A DNA stretch of 64,000 nucleotides from Corallium rubrum (GCA_964035015.1 OZ036014.1:229001-293000), one strand, 5' to 3'. Counted from the first letter of the stretch, positions 12,885 through 43,500 are shown. Notes: a model not told the origin generated them from the letters alone. Program-made: numbers and translations.

Positions 12885-12962
12885 ATTAACTCATTGCTGC
12901 CTAGGATGTCTGAGGATCTCCCTCTGATGACTAAAATCATCTGGCGTTAGACAGAGTAAAAC
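12885..12962. repeat. Dispersed repeat D (CATTGCTGCCTAGGATGTCT ... CTGGCGTTAGACAGAG)
   Basis: The same ordered phrases (CATTGCTGCCTAGGATGTCT, a CCTCTGA stretch, TCTGGCGTTAGACAGAGTAA) recur at 13345-13445, partly at 4545-4600, and at 25872, where the last phrase has been amplified into a minisatellite. Confidence 0.6.
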
Positions 12963-13107
12963 AAATACATATATACAAGGGCCATTTAATAATTAGTGAT
13001 TTATATTGCGCATTCTTCATGACGTAATGATCGAATGCGCATTACAGTATACAACAGAATAGATAAATAGGTATAGCTATATATTTACAATACATGAAAT
13101 AGTTCTT

Positions 13108-13343
13108 AAGATGTAGGTGTTGATTTTTACGGAGGGAGGAAAACCGGAGAACCCGGCGAAAAACCTTCGAAGCACAGGAGAGACCAACTAAACTCTACTC
13201 ACATGAGTCGCAAGCTCGAGAACGGGGTTATTCCCAGACGGTCACCCATCCAAGTACTAACCCTATCTAACCGGGCTTAACTATTGGTGAGAGGCAGCGC
13301 CGTAACAGCACACGCCACCCGTGCTCATTTTTGGCCGGCTCAG
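13108..13343 (-). mobile_element. 5S-rRNA-derived SINE-like element, copy 1
   Basis: Read on the minus strand, about 13225-13290 contains GTTAAGCCCGGTTAG and TTAGTACTTGGATGGGTGAC, the internal promoter and 3' half of 5S rRNA. A non-5S tail follows (CCTCCCTCCGTAAAAATCAA) that is shared with copies at 18445 and 24306. The 5' half of 5S is not recognisable, so this is not a working 5S gene. Confidence 0.72.
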
Positions 13344-14182
13344 GCAGCAATGGGTTAAGCCGTTGTTAACCCGGATGCCTAGGATGTCTGAGGGTTCTGC
13401 CTTTGACCAGTAAAAGCGTCTGGCGTTCAGGGTAATGGTTAAACGTAATTTTTCAAAACTAAAACAAAGTTTGTCTGATTTATTACCATAGTCCATTCAT
13501 CAAAATGAACTCTTTTGCAATTTATTTCAACAATTTCAATGAGAACCTAGGCCTGTCCTTGCATGGATAATCTATTTACAGTATTTTACAATTGTAAATA
13601 TTCCAAACTGTATAATATGATATCTCGTTTAAATTTACAGTAATAAATACAACCATATGTAATTTATGATAAATATTTACAATTTGAATGCTCTTTCTGT
13701 CTCACAAACCCTGAAATAATAAAACATTTCTACACAAACAGTTTAGTTTATAACAATAGAATCTAGAATGGTCTATCCTGGGCACAACTTATTCTTTTTG
13801 TATTCTTTTCTATCCATCCACTTTGGATGGAAAGAAAGAATGAAAAAAGAAAAAAACAACTGTTATTTCTTTATAGTAACAAAACTGTTACTTTTTATAG
13901 TAACAATATTAAATTTACACGCACTATTTGTCAACTGAGTTGACAAACATTTGCTGAGCAGTTAGGTTGTCAGTGACAACCTCTTCCTGACAACCTGTTC
14001 GCCCACGATAATACAGTTTAAAAGTATTACAATTATTTATAGTAGTATTTATAATCTCTAGGCCTCTATTTTGGTCATGTGTGCTGTGGGGCTGTAGCAT
14101 TTTGAGTATCGTTTTCTTTCAAGAGACGAAAAATTCAACACTGAAGTTAAACGAACCACTAATTATTTTGATAGCTATATAT

Positions 14183-32584
<18,402 letters not shown>

Positions 32585-33406
32585 CTTCACAGCTATTAAA
32601 AAGGATGTTTTAGATTTTTAACAGTAATTTATTTACGTCGTTCAGCATTTTAGCGTCCTTAGTGTCGCCATGTTTGTCACAGGCGATCGGCGCTTGTTTC
32701 CATCTGCCAAACTGACATTACGTCATTTTTTCAAAAAATGTAATTATAAACAAAATCACAAATACAAATGTTCACAACCGTAAAACCTAATTCTAAACAC
32801 AAAACTAATTTTCAAACTAAAACGTTGACTCCAATAATAAAACTCTTATCCTAATCCCAAATAAAGAAAAAAGGGCTAAACTTATTTTGGAAATATTATA
32901 AATGATATATTGATATTGGGCATTTCACTCGATCACACAGCATGTTCTAAGGATTTAGGGTGAAGGAAAATTCGAGTGTAGAATATATACATTTTAAGAC
33001 CAAACCGGGAGCAGTTGCGAAAAATGCAACTACACAGGCCCTCCGGCAGGAATTGAACCCACGACCATGCGATTCTTTTGGAAATGTACTTTGGAAATTT
33101 GAGTCAATAGAAACTTAACATGGTTGACATTGTTTGGAAATTTCAGAAAAATATTTTCAAAGTTATACGGGAAAAAGAACTTATGCTAGTTGCCTGACTA
33201 AATAGTATAATATTGCTGTTTTCAGTCACGTCACGTCAGTCTGATAGATGGAAAGAAGTACATACCGTGTGGCGACCGCTATCACTTATGGGTATTTGGG
33301 CAAATATGGCGCCGGTAAAAAATGTCCGACCAATTTAACGAGAATTAAATGGCTGACAATTTGATCAAAAACAAGCTTACATTCGTTGCAAACTTCTTGT
33401 AAAAAC
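32585..33406. promoter_or_regulatory. Divergent spacer between KIFAP3 and NUDT7
   Basis: 822 bases between opposite start codons, presumably holding both promoters. Most of it is a family A foldback copy (about 32695-33253) into which a partial tRNA-like SINE (32917-33075) is inserted. No clear core promoter motif was seen. Confidence 0.55.
32695..33253. mobile_element. Foldback element, family A, with SINE insertion
   Basis: The left end TGTTTCCATCTGCCAAACTG and right end CAGTCTGATAGATGGAAAG are inverted like those at 2691-2897. The interior AT-rich sequence is broken at 32917-33075 by SINE sequence (TTCTAAGGATTTAGGGTGAA ... GGCAGGAATTGAACCC). Confidence 0.55.
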
Positions 33407-34105
33407 ATGTGGTCTTTGGATAAGTTAAAAGAAAACCTCGAAGCTATATCAAGTCATGTAGACAATATGGAAACAGCGTACAAAGAAATTCAAGAAAAGT
33501 TCACTGAAGCAGGTGTTCTTGTTCCTATAGTTATCCAAAATGGCGTCCCCTCTGTCCTGCTTACGGTTCGCTCTATGAACTTGTCGAAATTTCCAGGTCA
33601 GGTGTCTTTTCCTGGAGGAAAACGAGACCCTTGGGACAGCAGTTTAGTTGCTACAGCCTTGAGAGAAACCAAGGAAGAAATCGGACTGAGTGAAGACCGT
33701 TTAAATATCCTTGGTTCTATTCTACCTTTTTACGCCAAGGGAAGGATTCTCGTCAAACCAGTGATCGCGTTGGTGGTGGATTTTGAGAACTTTCATCCTA
33801 AATTAAATCATTCGGAAGTTGACGAAATCATAATTGTACCTTTAGAGAACTTTATCAAACAGGAGTGTCGTGAATGCAAGCTTTTCTCTTCCAATGACAA
33901 AGAATATTATGTGGACGTGTTTCAGTTTTCCCAAAATGGAATTGATCATTTTATCTGGGGCCTAACTGCCTATATATTGACGTGTGTTGCCAGTTTATTG
34001 TTTGGTCGATTGCCAGACTTTGAATATCAAGAGTCGCTGTTTATTTCTGGCAAGAATCGCCACATGAGGCAAATTCACAAGAGTTTTATTAAAAGCAGAC
34101 TTTAG
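33407..34105 (+). CDS. NUDT7: Peroxisomal coenzyme A diphosphatase, Nudix hydrolase
   Basis: A single exon of 232 residues from the first ATG (33407). The CoA-pyrophosphatase signature runs through residues 51-74 (LLTVRS, FPGGKRD) into the Nudix box at about 70-94 with REtkEEiGL, the metal-binding glutamates. The C-terminus is Ser-Arg-Leu, a type 1 peroxisomal targeting signal. Family knowledge: such enzymes hydrolyse CoA and acyl-CoAs to 3',5'-ADP and phosphopantetheine products, regulating peroxisomal CoA. Length fits NUDT7 (about 238). It has no intron and shares a divergent spacer with KIFAP3. NUDT8 or NUDT19 are less likely given length and the tail. Confidence 0.9.
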   Translation: MWSLDKLKENLEAISSHVDNMETAYKEIQEKFTEAGVLVPIVIQNGVPSVLLTVRSMNLSKFPGQVSFPGGKRDPWDSSLVATALRETKEEIGLSEDRLNILGSILPFYAKGRILVKPVIALVVDFENFHPKLNHSEVDEIIIVPLENFIKQECRECKLFSSNDKEYYVDVFQFSQNGIDHFIWGLTAYILTCVASLLFGRLPDFEYQESLFISGKNRHMRQIHKSFIKSRL

Positions 34106-34309
34106 CTCCGAGTCTGGAAATCTAGACATTGTACACTGGGCATGTCCGGTGATTGGTATACAGATCAGTAATTACCATCCAGCATACAAAAATACAACTT
34201 TCCAGACTGGTTTAGTCCCAGAATACCAAACTATTATGGGGTAGTTTACACTAATACACTTTACCATACCCGAGTCACAGAATATTAAAGAACCAGATCA
34301 AGTCTGACT

Positions 34310-34605
34310 TGGTATTGGTGCCTTTGATGTACGTGTCTTTGCACATGTTACCATGTGCATGTCAAACATCACCATCCTGGTAAGTTCCACCAGCACTTTT
34401 TACCTTCCCAGTATCTCAATCATCGTCATTGTGTCACCATCACTCATTCTACACCATCCCGGTAACAGTGGTAAGTTCCACTGGCAGATTTTACCATCAA
34501 AACTGCCCAGTGGATACCAGGATGGTGAAGGATGGCATAACGCTGAATTGAGAAAAAGGGAACAAGTTTTCACACAAGTTGGATTTCTGGTTGATCTTTA
34601 TTCTG
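34310..34605. repeat. Diverged copy of the 31789-32094 foldback
   Basis: It shares the order CCATCCTGGTAAGTTCCACC, AAACTGCCCAGTGG, CAGGATGGTGAAGGATGGC, CAAGTTTTCACACAAGTTGG and TTTCTGGTTGATC with the nested element in KIFAP3 intron 1. Confidence 0.5.
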
Positions 34606-35589
34606 AAAAACAAATTCTCAAAACAAAACAAAACAGAATTTTGAAGACAAAATCAGCATTAATTAAAGTCATACATTTATGTTCTTTATCAAGACCCATC
34701 ATGGTTATGATTTTCCTTTAGATATGCCTTTCTCATGACGGAGTTATTTAAAATGATTTAAGAAAGAAATATTCAAAAAAATTAATTATTCATTAACCAA
34801 CCACAAGGAAATCCTAACACTCGAAAACAATAAAAAATCTCAGAGTGTAGGTAGTCTCATGGGTCTATCTTGTTTTCTTGTGTTTGGATCCATCCCCAGT
34901 GCAGAAAAACTTAATAATAATAATAATAATAATAGAAGCTTTAATCAACTCACTAAGTAATACAGCACTACAATAATAACAACAGATCACAATACATTAC
35001 AAACAGTAAAATATGGGTTTGATAAGGGGCTGGCGAACGGACACGAGGTCCTAACTAGGCAAACTTGTTCTTTGACATGAGAGGGATTGGATAAAAAATG
35101 TTAATTATTATTAATTATGGTAGATACCTTGGGCTTGCAAATTATAGGTTGAAATGGAAGATTATAGAAATAAACAAGTATGTCAGACCTCAAAGTAAAA
35201 TAATTGTATATAATAGAGAAATACATATAGTGATTAATTTACAAAAAAAATACTGTAGGAAACAGTCTTGATTTCTCTGTATTTTATTATGCTGATTAAC
35301 TATTATTTACCTAAATACATTTACTTTTTAATTAACCTTCATTTCTTAATGTCAATTATTACAACCCTTGGTGTTTTAAATTACTCTTGATCGTTAACTA
35401 AACAAAGTTTAAAAATCAGATATTAATGAGAATTAGTAAAAATGTGTGGAGTTAGACTAGTTCATTAAAATCTGTGAGGAATTATGTTAGGGAAACACAT
35501 TTGATCAAATTGATTCGTCGAAGTACAGAGTCCATGTGAAAGAGCACAGTCAAAATGGAAATACCTAATTCCACTTTTTTTAATCTTTA

Positions 35590-35875
35590 ATTAGCTCTGC
35601 CTCTATTTCAGTTATTCTACTTCTGTAGTTTGTTGCGTACTACAGTATTTCTGTAGCCACCTGAGACATTTTTTGTTGAAAAGTGTATGTGAATAATTTA
35701 ATTTAGCTTTAAATGACATTCATATTACAATGGATGTTTATCCCAAATCAGTACCAACAGATGAATATACATTAAGAATTGGTGACTTTTATCGCTTGAC
35801 TTTCCTCACGCTTCAGTAGCAATTACAGAAATACAGTAATACACAACAAACTACAGAAGTAGAAGTGGGAAGGTA
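35590..35875. repeat. Inverted repeat
   Basis: Left arm TACTTCTGTAGTTTGTTG plus TACAGTATTTCTGTA, and right arm TACAGAAATACAGTA plus CAACAAACTACAGAAGTA. Likely a small foldback element. Confidence 0.6.
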
Positions 35876-35905
35876 TTTCCATGCTGACTATAAAGTTGTC
35901 AAGAA

Positions 35906-36263
35906 GGCCACACCAATTTAATTTGTTGTTTTACAAACTTTCTGGCCAAAAACTTAAGATTGGAGATCGGAAAAAAACAAAAAAATAACATTGTGAAATA
36001 TGGTGAAAACAGAACACTCAATGACAAACTGTGTCAGATATTAAATAGTTATAACCATGCATTCTTACTGGTCAAAACCCTGACTGTTATAAACAGCCAA
36101 TCAGACGCACTGTATAAAGTTGCTCGTCCATCGCTAATATTCACAATTATTCAAACCGTATTAATTTCAAACAAGGCGAAGTTGATACTGTTTTTTCTTC
36201 TTCTGATTTTGAAAATATCAAGTTCGGTGGGTTTGTAAAACAGCAAATTAAATTGGTGTGGCC
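35906..36263. mobile_element. MITE with GGCCACACC ends
   Basis: Ends GGCCACACCAATTTAATTTG and CAAATTAAATTGGTGTGGCC are inverted. The 12-base TAAAGTTGTCAA occurs on the left (35891-35902, three bases from the end) and directly on the right (36264-36275), a possible target duplication. Confidence 0.65.
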
Positions 36264-37194
36264 TAAAGTTGTCAATTACATGTATATCTACAAAATTACA
36301 AATCTACAAAGTGATCTACATCCACAATAACTAAAATGTGTTACAATAACTTGAAAGTGCAAATTTACTTCTCTACACTACTGTTGTTTGCACTTAAGTG
36401 GAAGCACTACCCATCAGAACATGTTCAAAATGTGTTGGGATTGGCAAGACATGATCGGCTAAGAACACAAACATGTACATATCGGAGGGAAACATAATAA
36501 TTATGTTTCCAAGGAAAACGTTTATGTTGAAATAGAACATGTTTTGATGGGCAATGTTTCCAGTTAGGTGCAAACAACTGTAATAATTTTTTTGTCAACA
36601 GACTTTATTCATAAAGGGTGCCTATTTTGTATTCAACTCTGTTTGCATAATATAAATTGGCTCCTATGAACTTGTTAAAATGGAATCTAAGAATTTTACT
36701 GCATTTTCTGGGTGATAACCTGTGGGTAAATCTCTTAATTTTGCTAGGAAACATAATTAGTGTGGGTTGAATTCTTAAGATGATGCCATCACGAAGACCG
36801 GAGACCAAGGATTCTACTTTCATCTTGCGATGTTAGAGATTGTTATCAAAACGCTATTATTAGCAGCTGGGGGTTATCTGATGGTGTGGGTAATTGCTGA
36901 TTTATTTTTCCAAGTGACATTTTTGTTGGGCGAGTTATACACTGTGTGGGTTATCGCCCAGAAAATATGGTACTCTCAAACAAAATCATAGGTCAACTGA
37001 TAAACACATAAAATATTTTAAGGTGTCAAGCTTTTGTAAGTAACTGGTCTATTCAAAGTTGATTTTTACTAAATATGCGCAATCTTCATTTTTATCCAGT
37101 CCTGTTAGGTAGATTATCACTGGAATTTACACATGTCTTTTGACAAATGGATTAGGCATGTGCACCATAGAAATGAAGAAAGTTAATCCTTAAA

Positions 37195-40100
37195 TCAAAC
37201 ATTCATTTCTCCAGTGGTAAAACCAGGTTCACAATATAAAGTAGAACTGCTGTTGGATGTGTCAACTTCATCATAAATTGAATCATCATTTTCTCCTTGA
37301 GCTGACTTGGGCAAATTAGTTTTAGGTTTTGCACCAGATCCTTTTCCTGTTGAATCTTCACTCTTCTTGAGCTTTCTGTCGAGCTTTTTCTTTAGTTCAT
37401 CAGAAAAACTTCCTTCTCCATCTGCACCAACTGTCTTTGTTTTTGGTGATGGATGGTGTTTCTTGAAAAGATTTTTCATCCCTTTGGGAGGGTGTATTTT
37501 GGTTCGAGCAGCAGGTTTTGGCCGATTGCTGGGTGTTGCCTGATCATCTATGTCAGTGTAGACATCATCAGAAGATGGGTTATTCTCTGGTCTCGACACC
37601 TTACTGTAATCAATTGAGGCATACTCATGATCAACTGTAGCATAACTATCATCATCACTGGCTTTTGCCAATCTTTTTTGAATTACATCACTCAGGGATT
37701 CTTGTTGTGGGCTCTGTTTAGAAGCTTCTTGGGTATCTTTGCTGGGAGAGGGAACCTTCCTTGAAGGTTTAAGTGGTCTGCTAGGCTTGGTTGGAGTAGA
37801 AGGCTTTGAAACTCTTTTTCTGGGAGGTGGTCGTTGTGGTGCCATTGGTTTTTCTCCAGACAACTCTAGGTCAGGTGAACTCCTCACAGGAGATTGGGGC
37901 TTTTGTTTGTCATGTAACTGATCATATGTGTTGCTCACATCCAATGTTTTTGGTCTTGCACCATCAGGTTTTGTTTCACCTAGACAGTTGTACAAAGTAT
38001 CTGGTTGACTTGAATTTATTGTATTGGCTAAACTGTCATATGTGTTATCTTGTTTAGCAAACGATGACAGTTGAGATGTCGTCAGATTAAGGTTCAAAGT
38101 ATTATACATGCTTCCAGATCTGGCACCTAAACCATCTGGATCAATTACATCATCCATACCATCGATATCATCTGTAGAGGAAGTTGACTGACTTCTTCCT
38201 AATCTTGGTCGATGGTTGAACTGCAGTTTGTCATAACTCCCATGGGTGCCTTTCTTTGTGTGCAATTTCTGTCCGTTAAATGTATTTTCTGGAGGTGACT
38301 GAGGGTGGAACTGAAGGGTGTCATAACTACCAGCAGAGCCACCAGTCTTTGATGAATCATGGTGGAATTGCATGGTTTTATTTTTCTCTGCTGATGAAGA
38401 TTTTTCGAATTGCAGTGTGTTATAAAAGTCCTCTTCATCAACAGTTTCTGGTTGTTTACAAAATTTTGATTCAAAACTATCTCCTGGAGATAGGTCATCT
38501 GGGGACAACACATCATAAGTGCTTTCTGATTCTAAACTACTTTTGGCTAATGTTGACCGCTTCGGTACACTAGGTAAATTAACTGGTGGTGACTTTGAAT
38601 GCATCTTTTCAGGACTTGCATAATCATAATGCAATTCCTCCGTTTGAATTTGGTTAAATGTATAGTGGGGTACAGACTTTGTTTTTCTTAATTCTACATG
38701 TGGCTGAGTTACACGTTGTTGGATTTTTTCTGATGCAAGTCGACGCATCGTCGAGTCCCCTGCTTTTGTTCTGATGATGGTGTCCATTACACGGTAGATT
38801 TCAGAGCACTCATTTGAGATAAACTCAAACATGCCCTCTCCAGTGGGTGCTTTACGACCAGCTTCAATGCAAAAAACGTTCCCAAGGAATTTATACCTCC
38901 TGATACACTTGAATGGCCATAGTCCTAGCAGTTTTCCGTCCATCGCACTCACCAAACGCACCTCGGAATGAACAAGCTGAAGATGGCAAGGATAGATTGC
39001 TTCAATCTTGATCATCGTAGGAGTGTCTTGAGGTTGAACACAAAATGATTTCACTGAAATAAAATAAACTTACATAATTAAAAATAAAAACATTTCAGTA
39101 AATTTCAATCTTAAAGGTGGTCATTAACAAGCAAGGGTGGTAGAGCTCCAGCCCCTTTCAAAATTTCTAAAAAGGGGTAGCCCCCCCTCAATATCTCTGA
39201 AGATAGGCTAAGATTATGGGAAGAGGTTAGATGGGATGACTCTCTGGGACCTTTTCCAAAGATGTAGCCTTACGAAGTATGGAATTTAATGAAAACCTAT
39301 CCCAACACCCCCCCCCAATAACCCTAACCCCTAAAGGATCCCTAACCCTAACCTCAAACGTCTGGGGTTTTGGTTCCTCCCTGTCCTCTCCAACCACTCT
39401 TAATTAATATAATCACCAATTTATGGTCCACAACCGTTTCCAAAGCTAATTGTGGAATGTGCAGTAAAGTTCAATACGTCACTTCAATGGTGCAGCCATC
39501 GGAAAAGGTCCCAGAGAGTCATCCCATCTAACTTCTACCATGATTATAGCCTAAAATTTGCTGGGTGTGGTTAAAATACACCCTCTAATATATAACATAT
39601 TCTGCCACTGCTGTTTGACTGTTGGATGATAGTGCTGTGAAAACTCCGGTTTTTCAGCTCAGGCTCCAGCTCCAGCTGCTTTACAGCTCAAATATCCGGC
39701 TCCGGCTCCGGCTTCTTTGATAAATTGGTTCACAACTGGGGATAAAGTCCAACCAATAATTATAATTCGGCTCAACTTTGTCCCCAGGGTGTTTTCCCGG
39801 TAAAAGCTGGAAACTGTCAAGCGACTCAAGCAAATGCAATACTACAAGTAGCAATGTCAGGAATGATGAAAACTTTATAGCACTGAATAAAGTTACACTA
39901 CTACAAATAATAAAATACAAAGTATAAATTGTCAAGGGTTTTTAAAAAGGTATAATTAAATTTAATGAACGCTAAGCGACCAAAGTTGCCTGGAAGGAGT
40001 GCGCAACGCTTCTTTGAGACGATGTTCCCTGTCAACGAAAAGACTCGTTCAGTCTAAGTAACAGAGGACCAACCTCATCCCCAGGGCATTTTGCCTCCAC

Positions 40101-43100
40101 GTTGGGAGGTCGGCGTAAATGGCCCTGGCATTGGCTGGTCGATTGATATAATTCAGCTCAACTTTGTCCCAGGGTGTTTTCCGGTAAAAGCTGGAAACTG
40201 TCAAGCGACTCAAGCCAATGCAATACTACAACTAGCAATGTCAGGAATGATGAAAACTTTATAGCACCGAATAAAGTTACACTACTACAAATAATAAAAT
40301 ACAAAGTATAAATTGTCAAGGGTTTTTAAAAAAGTATAATTAAATTTAATGAACGCTAAGCGACCAAAGCTGCCTGGAAGGAGTGCGCAACGAACGCTTC
40401 TTTGAGACGATGTTCCCTGTCAACGAAAAGACTCGTTCAGTCTAAGTAACAGAGGACAGTGGACAAGAAAGATATGAGAGAGCTAGACGCGTCAAAGCAG
40501 GTCATTTGTTTTTGTGGCGATACCAATAATCCAATAAATCCTGAGCATTAACTTGGGATCTGACTGGTATCACTAGTTCAGACAGGTGTCTGGTTGCCAT
40601 TCAACAGCTCCACTTGTGCTCCCCATGCACTCAATATCTGTCAGTGTTGTCCGCAGTGACCCTTTATGTGGTTTATGAGCAGGCATTTCTTGTCATTCTG
40701 AATTTCCAGCCGGAGCTGGGAGAACTCCGGCTCTGGCTCCAGCTGACCAAAAAATGCCAGAGCTCCGGCCTCCGGTGCACAGCACTATTGGATGATGACT
40801 CTGACCTCAAGCATATATCAACCCAGCACTGTAGGAAGATGTTTCAGGTTAGGGGGCTTGTTAAGCGCTGAAGGCTTGTCGAGCGCTGAAGGCGTGAGAA
40901 CCCTCTAAGGGGGTCTGGGGGTATTCCCCACCCCCCAAAAATTTTTGATTTTCTCACTCTCTGAAACATGACTTGCTGCATTTTGAGGGTGGATATTCCT
41001 CTGCACCATATATCTATGCTATTAACTGGCAGCAGAAAACTCATGCTTTGATGTAAAATTTTTAGGGCTTCCTAGAATTTTTCAGTGAATAAGGTGCCAG
41101 CCCCCTGCTTCCTACGGCCATGCATCAACCCAAACTTGGAAAACTGTGTGCCTTCACATTGAGTCACTGCAGAGCTATTGATAGAACCAAAGGAGCTGGC
41201 TCAGAAAGGAATGGGATAATATGTGATTACTATAAGCCTTTAAAATAATAATTCTTAATCCAAACCTAAATTATATTCTTCCAATGTTGCCATCCACTGA
41301 GTTGTTAAGTTTTCATCATCGGATGCAAGCATCAGACAGTGGTCGGTTGTTTTAATTGAAAAGCAGTTCCTCTTTTTTGGATCCTCTTTTCTTTTCACGT
41401 CATATCCAGGATGTAAGTTTACAACATGTCTCGGCAATTGCTTACGCCAATTTTTATCTTTGTATATTTCGATGTATCGCAGTCCACTGCTAATCTCATA
41501 CTTCATAACAAAATATCTCTTTTTCCATTCTTTCACTTCACAATAGTCCAGTGAACCCTATATAGTGTAAAAAAATAGTGTTCATCTCTTAGCCTGCATG
41601 CACTAATGATCTAATGAAAACAAATATGAAATAGTATACAGTACTTCATGTACCAGACAACATGCAGAGATTGTTGGTGTGACATTTGAAGTTATTTTGT
41701 GAAGGGTTATTATACAGTATATCGAGTGGTATAGCCAGGGTCAAGGCATGATGTCTCTAAGGGAGTCTGGGGGCATGCTCCCCCGGAGAATTTTGGATTT
41801 CTAGGATCTCTGAAACAGCATTTCCTGCATTAAAGAGTAATCTCAAAAGTTGCATAATTTAGTTGGTATGGAGCAACTCACTCAACTATGGAACAACTAC
41901 ACCCCCCAAATAAGTTTCTCCCTGGATTTCAACTCCCCCCCCCCCCCCCCCCCAATATATCTCTCCCTGGATTTCAACTTCTTGTGAGGACAATCTTTGT
42001 GACCATTTGGGGAGGGGAGGGGTGGTTACCCTCTCACCCCCCTGGTTATGCCACTGTATATATCCTGAGCTGTTATATAGATGACAATGTGTATCACAAA
42101 TTGAGACAAAGTTACTCAACACAACTCTTATAGAAAATGACTGAACTTGGCATTGGTTAAGATCCAGGAAATGGACTGCTGGGGTGATACAACCCCCACT
42201 TTGCAGTCTATAATAATAATTATAGTCTACAAAATAATAAGTGTTATTTTCTGCCGGCTGAGGAACGAAAGAGGCAGAAAATGTTTTTCACACACACTGC
42301 TGGGGGACTGGTCTAGAGTGGGGGCAGGGGGGAAAGGTCACTTTTTGTTTTGCCTCGCTTGGCCTGACCTTTTCCCACCCACCCACCCTTGGCCAGCCAC
42401 AGCCAGGAATAATGAGGTTATTGTATTTTATAAGTTTTGGGTTCCAGTTCTGGTAAAGTAGTTGGTCATGATATTTAGACTGGGACATCTTGTAAATAGT
42501 TTGAGAGTTTAAGTTTATTAAAGGTCAGGGTTGCGGGTGAAGCATCCCAAACCCACTATTCACACACACTGCCGTGTGCATGATCATTATTATAAATGCC
42601 CACAAAATGCTGGAATTGGCATTTTGAAAAGAAAGAAAATTCTCAAATTCCTATAGGATCCTAGAACCTATCGCATAGGAAATTTCCTTTTAACGTGATA
42701 AATTTAAAACATATATACAGTAGCCTATACATTTGAAAAGTGAGTGTCTAAAGTCCTTCTCAAGTAATCTCTTCCCATTCTCTTTTAAAATTAGTTAAAA
42801 GCTAAAAGTTAATTAGTTGATTTCTTTTAAACAAATAAGAAGAATAAATAAAACAATCAAAACGTGAACGATCGTCATTAAGGCAATTCGCGGAAACATC
42901 TTTCCGAATAGCTTGGTATCACAGCTGAAGCACAGCTTCAATATGTCTAGTTGAATAAAACATAGAATTGAAAATCCTAGACAGTCCAAAGTCGCAATTA
43001 GTTATATTTGCTACATGAATGTATAAAAAATACATTCGACGAAAATGGAAGCTATTTATAATCCGACCAAGTATTTTTGCAGAACGGACGAATGATTACA

Positions 43101-43500
43101 GCCAGGGAAATTAAAATAAATTTTAACCTTACTGTATAGCCCTTTATAGCTTAGTTTGCCTACGGGAAGTACATTACGAAACAACCAACGCATTGATGTT
43201 GTACACGTCTGTCTTCAGTTGTTAATAGTACGAGTTCGCTGCTATTTCCAAATTTGCTAAAAACCTGAGATCAAAGTGAACAACATACAACGAATCACTG
43301 ATAAAATAAACAAGGTACTTTCAGAACGAAAGTCTGACAATGAGAACGATTTATGTGCAGGTATACGCGATATACAGTTTACAAGTTCGTGTCATGGCTA
43401 TCAGAAACTCCTCAAAAGACTTGCGTTGGATTTCAGTAATTCGCTATGAATAAGAATAGTAATGCAGATAATCACAACTTACTTCGATTAGAATTTCCAT
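37195..43500 (-). CDS. DOK-like docking protein (PH + IRS-type PTB + multi-tyrosine tail)
   Basis: Three coding exons: 43500-43483 (MEILIE only), 41557-41266 and 39053-37195, joined in frame (phases 0 and 1) to 722 residues. Residues about 7-103 form a PH domain (GSLDYCEVKEWKKRYFVM, ending in WMATLEEYNL). About 105-200 form an IRS-type PTB domain (LGLWPFKCIRRYKF, FCIEAGRKAPTGEGMFEF). The long tail has at least ten spaced tyrosines in SH2-ligand settings (YNTLQF, YDTLQF, YDKLQF, YNTLNL, YDSL, YNCL, YDQL, YATV, YASI, YTDI, YDEV) and a proline/basic stretch with APQRPPPRK. By family knowledge it is recruited to membranes and activated receptor tyrosine kinases and then binds SH2 proteins. The exon 2 donor (GTTTGG) is weak but is the only frame-preserving one. 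Which DOK paralogue is uncertain. Confidence 0.85.
39205..39551. mobile_element. Foldback element in DOK-like intron 2
   Basis: The left arm AGGCTAAGATTATGG with AGATGGGATGACTCTCTGGG is matched by the inverse at about 39505-39551. CCTAACCCTAACC stretches lie inside but are too short to call telomeric. Confidence 0.65.
39761..40457 (-). pseudogene. Duplicated hAT transposase C-terminal fragment
   Basis: About 310 bases are directly repeated (39761-40069 and 40147-40457). In copy 1, minus strand about 40053-39930, the frame has an ERVFS start, GNIVSKKR and LAFIKFN, like the hAT-family dimerisation domain, with a stop just upstream. Copy 2 has a 4-base insertion that breaks the frame. A dead remnant within the DOK-like intron 2. 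Confidence 0.55.
41725..42056. mobile_element. Element with (A)GTGGYRTARCCAGG ends, copy 1
   Basis: Left AGTGGTATAGCCAGGG and right CCTGGTTATGCCACTG are inverted. The interior has CTAAGGGAGTCTGGGGGCAT and a poly-C tract. A relative is at 48014-48330, and a partial one (AGGGGGTCTGGGGGTATTCC) near 40900. In the DOK-like intron 1. Confidence 0.6.

Larger units (their letters stand above)
12270..14182. other. Spacer between TRIM-NHL (5' side) and KIFAP3 (3' side)
   Basis: No coding sequence recognised. It should contain the TRIM promoter and the KIFAP3 3' UTR. Repeats occupy part of it: copies of a dispersed CTGGCGTTAGACAGAG repeat (12885-12962 and 13345-13445) flank a 5S-rRNA-derived SINE-like copy (13108-13343). 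Confidence 0.5.
34106..37194. other. Convergent spacer between NUDT7 and the DOK-like gene
   Basis: No gene recognised in 3.1 kb. It holds both 3' UTRs and three repeat units: a diverged copy of the 31789 foldback (about 34310-34605), an inverted repeat at about 35590-35875 and a MITE at 35906-36263. A minus-strand AATAAA lies at 36604-36609. Confidence 0.5.

Noticed and set aside
35960-36238. 92-residue ORF as a small gene
   Set aside because: It lies wholly inside the GGCCACACC MITE and resembles nothing.
39300-39360. Interstitial telomere repeat
   Set aside because: Only a few CCTAACCC-like words, without a regular array.
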